Below are positions 10,215 to 18,846 of a DNA stretch of 64,000 nt, piece by piece (within the stretch, counting starts at the first letter, position 1; each line of letters begins with the position of its first letter). The notes beneath the pieces are model-generated. The model saw nothing but the letters and a program-made list of their open reading frames with translations. It searched no databases and was not told where the DNA came from. This DNA comes from Hyphomonadaceae bacterium UBA5336. Its GTDB lineage: Bacteria; Pseudomonadota; Alphaproteobacteria; Caulobacterales; Hyphomonadaceae. The stretch covers positions 1-64,000 of the forward strand of contig DHQO01000034.1 in the NCBI GenBank assembly GCA_002408125.1, given 5' to 3'. The position numbers and the translations under genes are program-made.

Positions 10215-11510
10215 TCAGGGCATAACGGCTCCGGGCAGGATTCGATCCCGCGTGAGCTGCCCGGTGAGGGTCAGGATCTGATAGGCGGCGAGATTGGCAT
10301 CGCGTTCGGCATTGACCAGCGAGAGCCGCGCATTCAGCAGGTCCTGCTCGCTGTCGAGCACGTCCAGTGTGGTGCGTGTGCCGACGCCGAGTTCCTGCTG
10401 GGCGCCATTGAAGGCGATCTCTGCGGCCTCGATCTGACGCTCGGAGGCCTCGATGGCACGCTTGGCCGCCTCGAAGCCGTACCAGGCCGCGGCCAGGTTG
10501 GCACGCAGATCGCGTTCGGCGGCCTGGACCTGCAGGCGGGCCTGTTCCCGGCGCAGCTTGGCCGAGCGGACCTGGCTGGACACCAGCCCGCCCTGGAACA
10601 GCGGCACCGATCCGCGCGCCATGGCCGTGACCGAGGTATCGTAGAAATTGTCGTTGAACTCCTGCTGGCCCTCGGCGCGGCCGACAATCTCGACCGAGGG
10701 GCGCCCGCCCGCCTTGGCGACATCGACCGCCTCGGTGGCCGCGCGCTCATCCTCGCGCGCCGCGATCAGTTGGGGATTGAGTTCCAGGAGGTCATCCAGC
10801 GCCGTCTCGAAACTTTCCGGCAGCATGGGCAGCGGCGGGACCGGGCCAAGCTCGCCGGGCCGCACGCCGGTCAGCGATTCAAAGCTCGCCGCGACACGCT
10901 CCAGTTCGGCCTCGGCCGAAGCCAGGCCGGCATGGGCGCCCGCAAGGCGCGCCTGGGAGAGCGCCACATCGGTGCGCGTGATGAAGCCGACATCGAAGCG
11001 GGCATTGGCGGCGCGCACCTGTTCGTCCAGCACGCGGACATTGTTCTCGCGGATATCCACCGTGGCGCGTGCCGCGGTGACATTCAGAAAGGCGGTGATG
11101 GTGTCATAGTAGAGGCTCTGGCGCAGCGCTTCGAGCCGGGCATCGGCCGCATCGATCCCGGCCTCGGCGGCACGGACGCCGGCAGAGATCCGCCCGCCTG
11201 TATAAACCGGCCGGGCTGCCTCGATCTGCGCCGTGGCCAGCGGGCGATCGCCGGTCTGGATTGTGAAGAGCCGGTTGCTGTCGGAGGATTCATAGCCTGC
11301 CGAAGCGCCGAGCGTAACCGTGGTGCGGCCCTGGGCACGCGCTTCTTCCAGCGCTTCGCGGGCGATTTCAGCCTGGGTGCGCCCGACATCCATGTTCGGG
11401 TTGGACAATTCCGCAAGCGCCAGGGCTTCGTCGAAAGTCTGGGCCTCGGCGCCCATTGCGGCCATCAGGCCAATGCTGGCCATTGCGAGCAATCTGGATC
11501 GGTACATCAC
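10215..11510 (-). CDS. tolC: TolC-family outer-membrane channel protein
   Basis: A 431-residue outer-membrane efflux protein, the exit duct for type I secretion or tripartite pumps. It has a signal peptide ending GAEAQ. The two repeated halves of TolC are rich in long alpha-helical stretches (ALEEARAQGRTTV, VQAAERDLRANLAAAWYGFEAAKRA). The family C-terminal signature GVGTRTTLDVLDSEQDLLNARLSLV is present in near-canonical form. Starts are possible at GTG 11510 or ATG 11507. The Caulobacter counterpart next to pcm and popZ is RsaF, which exports the S-layer protein. No pump or type I ABC transporter gene is adjacent here. A perfect palindrome upstream may control it. Confidence 0.92.
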   Translation of the reverse strand: MMYRSRLLAMASIGLMAAMGAEAQTFDEALALAELSNPNMDVGRTQAEIAREALEEARAQGRTTVTLGASAGYESSDSNRLFTIQTGDRPLATAQIEAARPVYTGGRISAGVRAAEAGIDAADARLEALRQSLYYDTITAFLNVTAARATVDIRENNVRVLDEQVRAANARFDVGFITRTDVALSQARLAGAHAGLASAEAELERVAASFESLTGVRPGELGPVPPLPMLPESFETALDDLLELNPQLIAAREDERAATEAVDVAKAGGRPSVEIVGRAEGQQEFNDNFYDTSVTAMARGSVPLFQGGLVSSQVRSAKLRREQARLQVQAAERDLRANLAAAWYGFEAAKRAIEASERQIEAAEIAFNGAQQELGVGTRTTLDVLDSEQDLLNARLSLVNAERDANLAAYQILTLTGQLTRDRILPGAVMP

Positions 11511-11560
11511 GCTATCCCGCCTGTCTTTCCGCCATTGTCGTAAGGGACTCTTCCCAAAAA

Positions 11561-11575
11561 GTGAACAGTGTTCAC
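11561..11575. promoter_or_regulatory. Perfect 15-base palindrome upstream of tolC (candidate operator)
   Basis: GTGAACAGTGTTCAC is a perfect inverted repeat around a single central base. It lies 51 bases before the tolC start, where a promoter would be expected. Its size and symmetry fit a dimeric repressor site such as those of TetR-family efflux regulators. The regulator is not identified. Confidence 0.5.
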
Positions 11576-11624
11576 CTCAATGTCGAAAATCAATTTGTCA
11601 GCGCTGCAAGCGCCGGGCCGGTCT

Positions 11625-12278
11625 TTAGAAGACGAAGGCAGCCGGTTTGCGGAAGCAGGTAAACTCCGGCGGCGTGCATTCGAAACTGTCGCGGTGGCCG
11701 ACCGTATCGCCGGCGCGGGAATAGATCCGGGCGCGGCCAAGGGCGTCGTCCATCTTCACCACGGCGCCGAGACGTCCGCCATCGGCGAGCTGGGCCGTCA
11801 GCGCGGCGGGCACCTGTTCCACCATGCCGCAGATCAGGATGACATCGAAAGGCGCCTGGTCCGGCAGGCCCTCGGTCAGCGGCGCCTCGACGGCGGCGAC
11901 CTGGTCATAGCCGAGGGCGGACATGCGCTCGGTCAGCCGGTCGACGGCCTCCTCGCTGTCTTCCACGGCGATCACGGTCTCGGTCAGCTCGGCCAGCAGC
12001 GCGGCGGAATAGCCCGAGCCCGCGCCGATCACAAGCGCCACATCGCTCGGCCTGGGCGCCAGCGCCTTCAGCATCTTGGCGATGTCGCGGGGGATCCACA
12101 TGGCCCGGTCCTCGCCGGTCGGGATCTCGAACTCGGAATAGGCGATGGACTTCTTGCCGCTCGGCACGAAGGCCTCGCGCGGCACGGCCATGAAGGCGTG
12201 GACATATTCCGGATCGGAGACATTGTTCGGGCGGATCTGGCTATCGACCATGATCCGGCGCGCGGCTTGGAAATCCAT
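11625..12278 (-). CDS. pcm: Protein-L-isoaspartate O-methyltransferase family protein
   Basis: A 217-residue SAM-dependent methyltransferase of the PCMT family, which normally repairs isoaspartyl residues. The glycine-rich motif I is ALVIGAGSGYSAALLAEL, and the N-terminal ARRIMVDSQIRPNNVSD and VPREAFVP are typical of the alphaproteobacterial branch. Motif post-I is TVIAVEDSEEAV. The PAQLADGGRLGAVV-like segment is present. The start at ATG 12278 is preferred to an upstream TTG (12293), because TGAGGA lies about 8 bases before it. It sits directly upstream of tolC, as in Caulobacter. Some members of this branch lack the usual substrate residues, so isoaspartate repair is probable but not certain. 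Confidence 0.88.
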   Translation of the reverse strand: MDFQAARRIMVDSQIRPNNVSDPEYVHAFMAVPREAFVPSGKKSIAYSEFEIPTGEDRAMWIPRDIAKMLKALAPRPSDVALVIGAGSGYSAALLAELTETVIAVEDSEEAVDRLTERMSALGYDQVAAVEAPLTEGLPDQAPFDVILICGMVEQVPAALTAQLADGGRLGAVVKMDDALGRARIYSRAGDTVGHRDSFECTPPEFTCFRKPAAFVF

Positions 12279-12386
12279 CTGTGCGATCCTCAAGACTGAG
12301 ACCGGGGCTGGTTCCCGGCATATTTAGGCAAACCGCTTAGCGCCAGCCTGCTGCGCATTCAAGCAAACCGATTGACGCGCCTGATA

Positions 12387-12833
12387 TCAATGCCCGCTTT
12401 CGTTCCAGCGGCGCTGCATTTCCCCGGGCGAAATCTCCTCGACCTGCATGGCCAGCGTCCAGGTGTGGCCGAACGGATCCACGACGGAGCCCAGCCGGTC
12501 GCCGAAGAACTCGTCGGCAACCGGCCGCGATTCCACCGCACCTGCCGCGAGGGCTCTGGCGAAGGCGGCGTCGACATCTTCGACATAGACCTGGAACTTC
12601 ACCGGCGATCCGCCCAGCCGCGGCGGACTGACCGCCCCGAAATCGGGATACTCGTCCGACAGCATGATGACCGCCTCGCCGATCTGGATCTCGGCATGTC
12701 CGATCCGCCCGTCACTGGGGTCGACGAGGCGGAACAGTTCCCGCGCACCAAAGGCAGCAACATAGAAATCGATCGCTTCGCTGGCATCCTGAACACAGAT
12801 ATAGGGCAGGACTGACCCCGGTTTCACCGTCAT
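12387..12833 (-). CDS. VOC-family (glyoxalase/bleomycin-resistance fold) protein
   Basis: A 148-residue protein of the PhnB-like VOC family. Features are YICVQDASEAIDFYVAAFGA at the N-terminus, HAEIQIGEAVIMLSDE in the middle and VDPFGHTWTLA near the end. This is the paired beta-alpha-beta module pattern with a His and a Glu available for metal. The longer open frame running into the next gene is a shadow; the true start is ATG 12833, with CAGGAG 7 bases upstream. It is transcribed away from the TetR regulator at 12885, only 51 bases apart, so that regulator may control it. The substrate is unknown. Confidence 0.85.
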   Translation of the reverse strand: MTVKPGSVLPYICVQDASEAIDFYVAAFGARELFRLVDPSDGRIGHAEIQIGEAVIMLSDEYPDFGAVSPPRLGGSPVKFQVYVEDVDAAFARALAAGAVESRPVADEFFGDRLGSVVDPFGHTWTLAMQVEEISPGEMQRRWNESGH

Positions 12834-12884
12834 GGCTCGCTCCTGTTTGCAGGGACCGATAATTACGTTACGTTGCGTTTCATA
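12834..12884. promoter_or_regulatory. Divergent promoter/operator region, VOC gene and TetR gene
   Basis: The 51-base gap between two divergent genes contains the tandem ACGTT steps ATTACGTTACGTTGCGT (12861 onward) just before the TetR start. A TetR autoregulator could bind here and repress both genes. No longer perfect palindrome is visible. Confidence 0.35.
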
Positions 12885-13499
12885 ATGAGTAAAGAAGATT
12901 CTCCGGAGCCGCCGCGCAAGGCCGGCCGGCCGCGCAGCGAGAAGGCCCGCGCCGCCGCGCTGGCTGCGGCTTACGCCATCCTCAAGGAGAAGGGCTTTGC
13001 CCGCGTGACGGTGGAAGCGGTGGCCAGCCGGGCCGGGATCGGCAAGCCGACCATCTATCGCCACTGGGCCAATGCCCGCGAGCTGGCCATGGCGGCCCTC
13101 ATGGCCCATGGCGCCATCCAGCCCGGCAAGGCGGCGCAGGATACCGCCGATGATGATCCCATCATCGCGCTGGAAGACCAGCTTGTCGCGATGACGGCGC
13201 GCTTTGCCACACCGGCGGGCCGCCAGGTGGCGCTCATGGTGGCCGCCGCCGATTCGAGCAGTGAACTGACCAAATCCTTCCGCAACCAGGTGATCGGGCA
13301 GAGCCGGGAGACCGCCCGCGCCCTGCTCACCCGTGCCGTGGAAACAGGCCGCCTGCGTGCGGATTTCGACATGGAGATCGCCCTCGACCTTTTGCACGGG
13401 CCGATTTTCTACCGCCTGCTCGTCGGCCATCTGCCGCTGGACGAAGGGTTCTGCCGAAAGCTGATCTCTGCCTGCCTGCGCGGACTGGAATTCGGGTAG
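12885..13499 (+). CDS. TetR/AcrR-family transcriptional regulator
   Basis: A 204-residue repressor with a classic TetR DNA-binding domain. RSEKARAAALAAAYAILKEKGF forms the first helices, and TVEAVASRAGIGKPTIYRHW holds the helix-turn-helix. A C-terminal ligand domain of about 140 residues contains LARALLTRAVETGRLRADFD-like helices typical of the TetR_C_16/33 group. An upstream TTG at 12873 is in frame, but ATG 12885 fits the family better. It is divergent from the VOC gene, which is its most likely target. The ligand is unknown. Confidence 0.88.
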   Translation: MSKEDSPEPPRKAGRPRSEKARAAALAAAYAILKEKGFARVTVEAVASRAGIGKPTIYRHWANARELAMAALMAHGAIQPGKAAQDTADDDPIIALEDQLVAMTARFATPAGRQVALMVAAADSSSELTKSFRNQVIGQSRETARALLTRAVETGRLRADFDMEIALDLLHGPIFYRLLVGHLPLDEGFCRKLISACLRGLEFG

Positions 13500-13580
13500 T
13501 TCTGTCACTCCCCCGCTTGACTTGGCCCGATGGCTTCCCCAATTTCCGGCGCCTTGGGGCCGGGCAAAAGGTGGACCATC

Positions 13581-16154
13581 ATGAAAATTGTTGTCGTCGA
13601 ATCTCCCGCCAAGGCAAAGACGATCAACAAGTATCTCGGCAAGGACTATAAGGTGCTGGCCTCCTATGGCCATATCCGCGACCTGCCGAGCAAGGACGGA
13701 TCGGTCGATCCGGACAATGATTTCGACATGGTCTGGCAGGCCGATTCAAAGTCCAATGCCCGCATCCGCGAGATCGCCGATGCTGTGAAGGGCTCGGAAA
13801 AGCTCATCCTCGCAACCGACCCCGACCGCGAGGGCGAGGCGATTTCCTGGCACCTGCTCGAAGTGCTGAAAAAGCGCCGTGTGCTCAAGGATGTCGATGT
13901 CGAGCGGGTGGTGTTCAACGCCATTACAAAGAACGCCGTCACCACTGCAATGGAGCATCCGCGCCAGGTCGATGGCGAGCTGGTGGACGCCTATCTCGCC
14001 CGCCGGGCGCTCGATTATCTGGTCGGCTTCAACCTCTCCCCGGTGCTGTGGCGCAAGCTGCCCGGCGCGCGTTCGGCCGGCCGGGTGCAGTCTGTAGCGC
14101 TGCGCCTGATCTGCGACCGCGAGCTGGAAATCGAGACCTTCAAGCCGGAGGAATACTGGCAGATCAAGGCGCAGCTGCGCGCCCCGGACGGCACCGATTT
14201 CGAGGCCCGCCTGCATAGCCTCGACGGCAAGACCCTCAAGAAATTCGACCTGCCCAATGGCGAGGCTGCCGCCGCCGCGCTCGAAGCAGTGAGAATCGGC
14301 GGCTACACGGTGGCCGATGTCGAGGCCAAGCCTGTCAAGCGCAACCCGCCGCCGCCCTTCATCACCTCCACCCTGCAGCAGGATGCCTCGCGCCGCCTCG
14401 GCTTCGGCGCCAAGCGCACCATGCAGGCCGCGCAGAAACTCTACGAGGCCGGCCGCATCACCTATATGCGGACCGATGGCGTGAACATGGCCGAGGAAGC
14501 CTATGGCGCCGCCCGCGACCAGATCGCCAGCGCCTATGGCGCGCAGTACCTGCCGGAAAAACCGCGGCGCTATTCGTCCAAGGCCAAGAACGCCCAGGAA
14601 GCTCACGAGGCCATCCGCCCGACCGATTTCTCGCTCACCCCGGAGGACTTCAAGTCCACCGATGCCGACCAGTGGAAGCTCTATGCCCTGATCTGGCGCC
14701 GCGCCACGGCGAGCCAGATGCAACCAGCCGAGTTCGAGCGCACCACGATCGACCTTGTCTCCAAGGATGGCCGCGCCGGCCTGCGCGCCTCCGGCCAGGT
14801 GCTGGTCTTCGATGGCTTTATCCGCCTCTACACCGAGGGCCGCGACGAGCCGTCCGATGAGGATGATGAAAAGCGCCTGCCGAAACTGGCCAGGGGCGAG
14901 CATGCCGACCTGCTGGATGCTACTTCCAGCCAGCATTTCACCGAGCCGCCGCCGCGCTTTACCGAAGCAAGCCTGGTCAAGCGGCTGGAAGAGCTCGGCA
15001 TTGGCCGACCCTCGACCTATGCCTCGATCATCACCACGCTGCAGGACCGCGACTATGTCCGCATCGATCAGAAGCGCTTCTATCCAGAAGACAAGGGGCG
15101 CCTGGTCACGGCCTTCCTGGAGAATTTCTTCCGGCGCTATGTCGAATACGACTTCACCGCCGATCTGGAGGAAAAGCTCGACATCATTTCCGATGGCAAG
15201 CTGAACTGGAAGGTCTTCCTCGCCGAGTTCTGGAAGCAGTTCGAAGCCGCCATCGGCGAGACCAAGGACCTGCGCGTCACCCATGTGCTCGACGCCCTCA
15301 ACGAGGCGCTCGGGCCTTATGTCTTCCCGGAGACGGATGCGGACGGAAACGTAAAGGCCAATCCGCGCGAATGCCCGCTCTGCCATGAGGGCGAGCTTTC
15401 CCTGAAGCTCGGCCGGCACGGCGCCTTTGTCGGCTGCTCGCGCTATCCCGAATGCAAGTTCACCCGCCAGTTCAGCCAGGATGGCAGCGAGGCCAGCGCG
15501 ATCAATCCCGACGGCGAGGAAATCGGCATCGACCCCGAGAGCGGCCAACCGGTCACGCTGCGCTCTGGCCGGTTCGGCCCTTACGTCCAGCTCGGCGAGC
15601 CCGATGAGGGCGAAAAGCCCAAGCGCGCCAGCCTGCCCAAGGGCGAAACGCCGGAAACGGTGACGCTGGAAAAGGCCCTGCGCTGGCTCGCCCTGCCCCG
15701 CGAAGTGGGCAAGCACCCGGAAGACGGCGAGCCGATCCTCGCCAATATCGGGCGCTACGGGCCTTATGTGCAGCACGGCAAGACCTATGCGAACCTGCCC
15801 GATGTCAGCGAGGTGTTCGAGATCGGGCTCAACCGCGCCGTCACCCTGATCGCCGAGAAACGCGCCAATCCGGGCCGGGGGCGTGGGGCCGCCGTCAAGC
15901 CTCTGCGCGAGCTTGGCAAGCATCCCGCCGATGACGAGCCGGTCAATGTCTTCTCCGGCCGCTACGGGCCCTATGTGAAGCATGGCAAGACCAACGCCAC
16001 GATCCCCAAGGAGATCGCGCCGGAGGCCATCACGCTGGAACAGGCCGTCGCCCTGGTCGACGAACGCGCGGCGAAAACTGGTAAAGGCGGAAAGAAGAAA
16101 TCCGCGCCCAAGAAGAAACCGGCCAGTAAGACGGCCTCTGCCAAGAAGTCCTGA
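13581..16154 (+). CDS. topA: DNA topoisomerase I (type IA)
   Basis: An 857-residue enzyme that relaxes negative supercoils. The Toprim domain starts at MKIVVVESPAKAKTINKYLG and includes ATDPDREGEAISWHL. The catalytic tyrosine is Y295 in RITYMRTDG. One four-cysteine zinc motif (CPLCHEGELSL...CSRYPECKF) follows the core. Repeated Topo_C modules (GRYGPYVQHGKTYANLP and GRYGPYVKHGKTNATIP) and a Lys-rich tail close the protein, a layout normal for alphaproteobacteria. The start at 13581 is set by the conserved MKIVVVES; a possible upstream start at 13530 would add a foreign leader. dprA, often next door in this class, is not present. Confidence 0.97.
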   Translation: MKIVVVESPAKAKTINKYLGKDYKVLASYGHIRDLPSKDGSVDPDNDFDMVWQADSKSNARIREIADAVKGSEKLILATDPDREGEAISWHLLEVLKKRRVLKDVDVERVVFNAITKNAVTTAMEHPRQVDGELVDAYLARRALDYLVGFNLSPVLWRKLPGARSAGRVQSVALRLICDRELEIETFKPEEYWQIKAQLRAPDGTDFEARLHSLDGKTLKKFDLPNGEAAAAALEAVRIGGYTVADVEAKPVKRNPPPPFITSTLQQDASRRLGFGAKRTMQAAQKLYEAGRITYMRTDGVNMAEEAYGAARDQIASAYGAQYLPEKPRRYSSKAKNAQEAHEAIRPTDFSLTPEDFKSTDADQWKLYALIWRRATASQMQPAEFERTTIDLVSKDGRAGLRASGQVLVFDGFIRLYTEGRDEPSDEDDEKRLPKLARGEHADLLDATSSQHFTEPPPRFTEASLVKRLEELGIGRPSTYASIITTLQDRDYVRIDQKRFYPEDKGRLVTAFLENFFRRYVEYDFTADLEEKLDIISDGKLNWKVFLAEFWKQFEAAIGETKDLRVTHVLDALNEALGPYVFPETDADGNVKANPRECPLCHEGELSLKLGRHGAFVGCSRYPECKFTRQFSQDGSEASAINPDGEEIGIDPESGQPVTLRSGRFGPYVQLGEPDEGEKPKRASLPKGETPETVTLEKALRWLALPREVGKHPEDGEPILANIGRYGPYVQHGKTYANLPDVSEVFEIGLNRAVTLIAEKRANPGRGRGAAVKPLRELGKHPADDEPVNVFSGRYGPYVKHGKTNATIPKEIAPEAITLEQAVALVDERAAKTGKGGKKKSAPKKKPASKTASAKKS

Positions 16155-16290
16155 TGCGGCGGGAGTGCCAGCCCGGCCTTGCGCATTTGTAAGGCTTGGG
16201 CGGGTTCGCGCCGCGCCCGTTTCTCCCTAGAGGAAACTCCAGGGCAGCGGCCGGGGGCGCGGGGGCGCGATCTTTCAAGGCAGGGACCCA

Positions 16291-17460
16291 ATGTACCGCA
16301 CCTATCTCGCCGCTGCCGCGGCCGTCTCGACCTGTGCGAGTTTCCCCGGCGGGGCCGCATCAGCCGACGAAGCCTCCATCATTACGACGTCCACCGTGAT
16401 CGGCCAGAATTACGGCTATCCGACCGGTACACCGGTGCATGGCGAAACCGAGCCGGGCTCTCTTGAATTCGTGGTGGAGACCGCTGCCTTCCTGAAGACG
16501 ATGGAACGCGGGGATCTGGACGGCTTCCAGCTCGGATCCACAGACAGCGAGAACTATTTCGGCTTTCTCGCTCCGATCCGGGGCCGCTTCCGGCTGCATG
16601 ACCGGGTGACCTTCGAGCTTGGCGTCGTGCTGGCCGACGATCTCGGCGAAGCGGAGAATTTCTACGGCACGGACGAGGATATCGACCCGGTCGCCCCGCT
16701 GATCCGCCTGGCGGTGGAGCCCTGGGAGGACATGTATTTCATCGCCGGCACGCTGCTGCCGACCCATTGGAGCCACCAGGCCCTCTTCGACGACACCAAC
16801 AAGTTTGACGAAACCACCGAACAGGGCTTCCAGTTCCGCGCCGACAAGCCCTTCCTGAAGAACGATACCTGGGTCAACTGGCGCCTGCGCGACGGCAATC
16901 TCAATTCCGATGAATACGAAATCGGCTCGACCACGCAGCTGCGCCTGTTCAATGATGTCCTGCGCCTGGACGGCCAGGTGCACTGGATGAATGTCGCCGG
17001 GCCGAACAGCGAATACACGCTGGTGGAAAGCAACCTCGCCGGCCTGCTCGGCGCCTCGGTCGGGACCCATGCGCCCTTCGGGATCGAGCTTGTCGAGGAT
17101 GCCCGCATCGGGGTGGCCGCAATGGAAAGCTCCGATGATACCTACATCATCAATTCCGAGGATGGCTCGGGCTGGGAAGCGGCCGCCACGATCGACCTGC
17201 GCACCTCCGACGACACGTTCGTGCGCCTGAAAGCCAGCCAGTTCGAGGGCGATGGCCTCGTCGCCCGGCGCGGGGACGTGCTCTACACCCAGGACAGCTA
17301 TTCCCAGATCGCCGCGACCGGTATCTGGGATCTCGGCGCGGGCTTCCGCCTGGAGGCCGGGGCCGACCTGCAGGACGCCAATGAGGACACCAACTGGACG
17401 GCCAAGGTGAACCTCAGCTGGGGCGGGGCCTATTTCGGCGATCTCCTGACCTTCTGGTAG
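16291..17460 (+). CDS. Outer-membrane beta-barrel protein, unknown function
   Basis: A 389-residue exported protein with an N-terminal signal (cleavage likely near GAASADE). A long run of alternating polar/hydrophobic strands follows, such as RFRLHDRVTFELGVVLADDL and DTWVNWRLRDGNLNSDEYE. It ends in LLTFW; a terminal aromatic residue is the usual recognition signal for the BAM machine. I read it as a porin-like or alginate-export-like barrel, but no specific family is recognised. It stands alone between topA and a membrane protein gene, with the possible ribosome site CAGGGA upstream. Confidence 0.7.
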   Translation: MYRTYLAAAAAVSTCASFPGGAASADEASIITTSTVIGQNYGYPTGTPVHGETEPGSLEFVVETAAFLKTMERGDLDGFQLGSTDSENYFGFLAPIRGRFRLHDRVTFELGVVLADDLGEAENFYGTDEDIDPVAPLIRLAVEPWEDMYFIAGTLLPTHWSHQALFDDTNKFDETTEQGFQFRADKPFLKNDTWVNWRLRDGNLNSDEYEIGSTTQLRLFNDVLRLDGQVHWMNVAGPNSEYTLVESNLAGLLGASVGTHAPFGIELVEDARIGVAAMESSDDTYIINSEDGSGWEAAATIDLRTSDDTFVRLKASQFEGDGLVARRGDVLYTQDSYSQIAATGIWDLGAGFRLEAGADLQDANEDTNWTAKVNLSWGGAYFGDLLTFW

Positions 17461-17536
17461 CGCCCGCGTGAAGCGCGTTGACGCCTGTCCAAACCGGGCT
17501 AGCGTGGCGAGCCCGCGACCAGAATGGATGGCCCCC

Positions 17537-18739
17537 ATGAGTGAAACCGTGTCCGCGCCGCTTTTGCCGAGCCGGATCACCCAGGTTCTTGTGACGGTGG
17601 TGTTCGCCCTGCTCTATCTCGCCTTCCTGGCTGAAACCGGCCTCCTGGCGCGCGAATACTCCGGCACAGGCCTCGCCCTGCGGCTCGCCACGCTGGATGC
17701 GCAGAATTTCATCTTCTTCCCGATTGCCGGCCTGCTTGCCCTGATCGGCTTCTGGCGCCCGACCGTGCTGGTCACAGATGCGCTGGCGCGCGGGCGCATT
17801 CGCGGCGGCCAAGTCGTGCTGGTCTTCATCGCGGCGGTCATGGGCGCTGCGACCTGGCTGCTCTCGGATGCCTTTTCCGGCGGCTCGACCCGCTCGGTCT
17901 ACGAGATCGCCCCGCGTGCGCTGGTCGATGACACTGCCGGCGATCCGCTGGAGTCCGGCGCGGCGCGCCAGTCCATTCCCGACACGCTGACCTCTCTGAA
18001 AATCCTCGCCATCGGGCCGGAGGGCCTTTCACCCTACCAGTCGCGCTGTGACCGGGAATGGCTGCGCTATTCGCCCGCCGCGCAGGAGGAAAAATACTGC
18101 ATCCCGGCCGGCGAGAGCCTGTCGGTCGCCGACTGCTGCACCATGAAGACCGCCTTCCGCGAGCATGTGAACGAGCTCGCCTATCAGAGCCCGTCAGAGC
18201 TCTCGCAGCTGCACCGCTATGTCCTGCCGGTGAAGATCTTCTTCCTGGTCGTCCTGTTCGCCGTGGGTGGCTTGCTGGTACATTACCGCACCCGGCTGCG
18301 CGCGCTTTATGGCGACAAGCTGGAAGATATCTCCTTCGGCATGGCGGTGGCCGGGGTTGTGATGATCGTCTGGCCGCTGCTCAACGCGGCCTATCTGGAA
18401 ACCATGGCCCTGCTCACCGGCGACGGCACATCGGGCGCCTATGCCATCATGGCGCCGCTGATCGCGCTGGGTTTCGGCATCTGGGCCATGTTCCTCATCT
18501 TCTTCCACCTGCGCACCTATCCCAGCCAGATCGCCATCGCCGCGCGCTTTGGCGGCGTGATCGGGGCGGCCATCGGCGTGCTGCGCTATGAAGAGATCAC
18601 CGGCTTCCTGATTTCCAATCTCGGCATTGGCGGCGGGGTTGTGGCGATTGTCGTCTTCGCCGTGGCGGTGCTCGCCCTGCTCATCGCGCTCTTCACCGGC
18701 GTTTCGCCGAAGGATCTCGATTTCGACAAGATGACCTAG
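17537..18739 (+). CDS. Polytopic inner-membrane protein, unknown function
   Basis: A 400-residue protein with about eight hydrophobic helices in two groups. Three are at the N-terminus (VTVVFALLYLAFLAETGLL and others) and five at the C-terminus. Between them is a hydrophilic domain of roughly 120 residues containing four cysteines (CDREW, EKYC, ADCC), which would suit a disulfide-bonded periplasmic loop. I recognise no family. The start is uncertain: ATG 17537 begins a sensible N-terminus (MSETVSAPLLP), with an in-frame ATG at 17528 and an upstream frame to 17468. A long inverted repeat follows the stop. Confidence 0.65.
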   Translation: MSETVSAPLLPSRITQVLVTVVFALLYLAFLAETGLLAREYSGTGLALRLATLDAQNFIFFPIAGLLALIGFWRPTVLVTDALARGRIRGGQVVLVFIAAVMGAATWLLSDAFSGGSTRSVYEIAPRALVDDTAGDPLESGAARQSIPDTLTSLKILAIGPEGLSPYQSRCDREWLRYSPAAQEEKYCIPAGESLSVADCCTMKTAFREHVNELAYQSPSELSQLHRYVLPVKIFFLVVLFAVGGLLVHYRTRLRALYGDKLEDISFGMAVAGVVMIVWPLLNAAYLETMALLTGDGTSGAYAIMAPLIALGFGIWAMFLIFFHLRTYPSQIAIAARFGGVIGAAIGVLRYEEITGFLISNLGIGGGVVAIVVFAVAVLALLIALFTGVSPKDLDFDKMT

Positions 18740-18759
18740 TCGCCATTGTCTTAGGCCCT

Positions 18760-18833
18760 GGCCGCCCACTCCCCCTCCCAACCGCCCCACAGTGTCGTAC
18801 CATTGGGGTGGTTGGGAGGGGGAGTGGGCGGCC
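18760..18833. repeat. 30-base inverted repeat between convergent genes
   Basis: The left arm (18760-18789) begins GGCCGCCCACTCCCCC and the right arm (18804-18833) is its reverse complement, with one mismatch that would still pair as G-U in RNA. The loop is 14 bases. It lies in the 107-base gap between convergent genes and could act as a bidirectional terminator, although there is no T tract. It may instead be a remnant of a foldback element. Confidence 0.9.
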
Positions 18834-18846
18834 CCGGACACAAGGA

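Noticed and set aside
13515..13543. TTGACT followed by a weak hexamer as a topA promoter
   Set aside because: The -35 match is good but no acceptable -10 lies 16-18 bases away.
12834..13673. Extension of the VOC protein frame through the TetR gene to 13673
   Set aside because: The extension is antisense to a clear TetR gene; the family start and a CAGGAG ribosome site place the start at 12833.
13746..15983. A 745-codon open frame antisense to topA
   Set aside because: It is a G+C-rich shadow of topA with no recognisable motif and an Ala/Gly/Leu-rich composition; topA is unmistakable.
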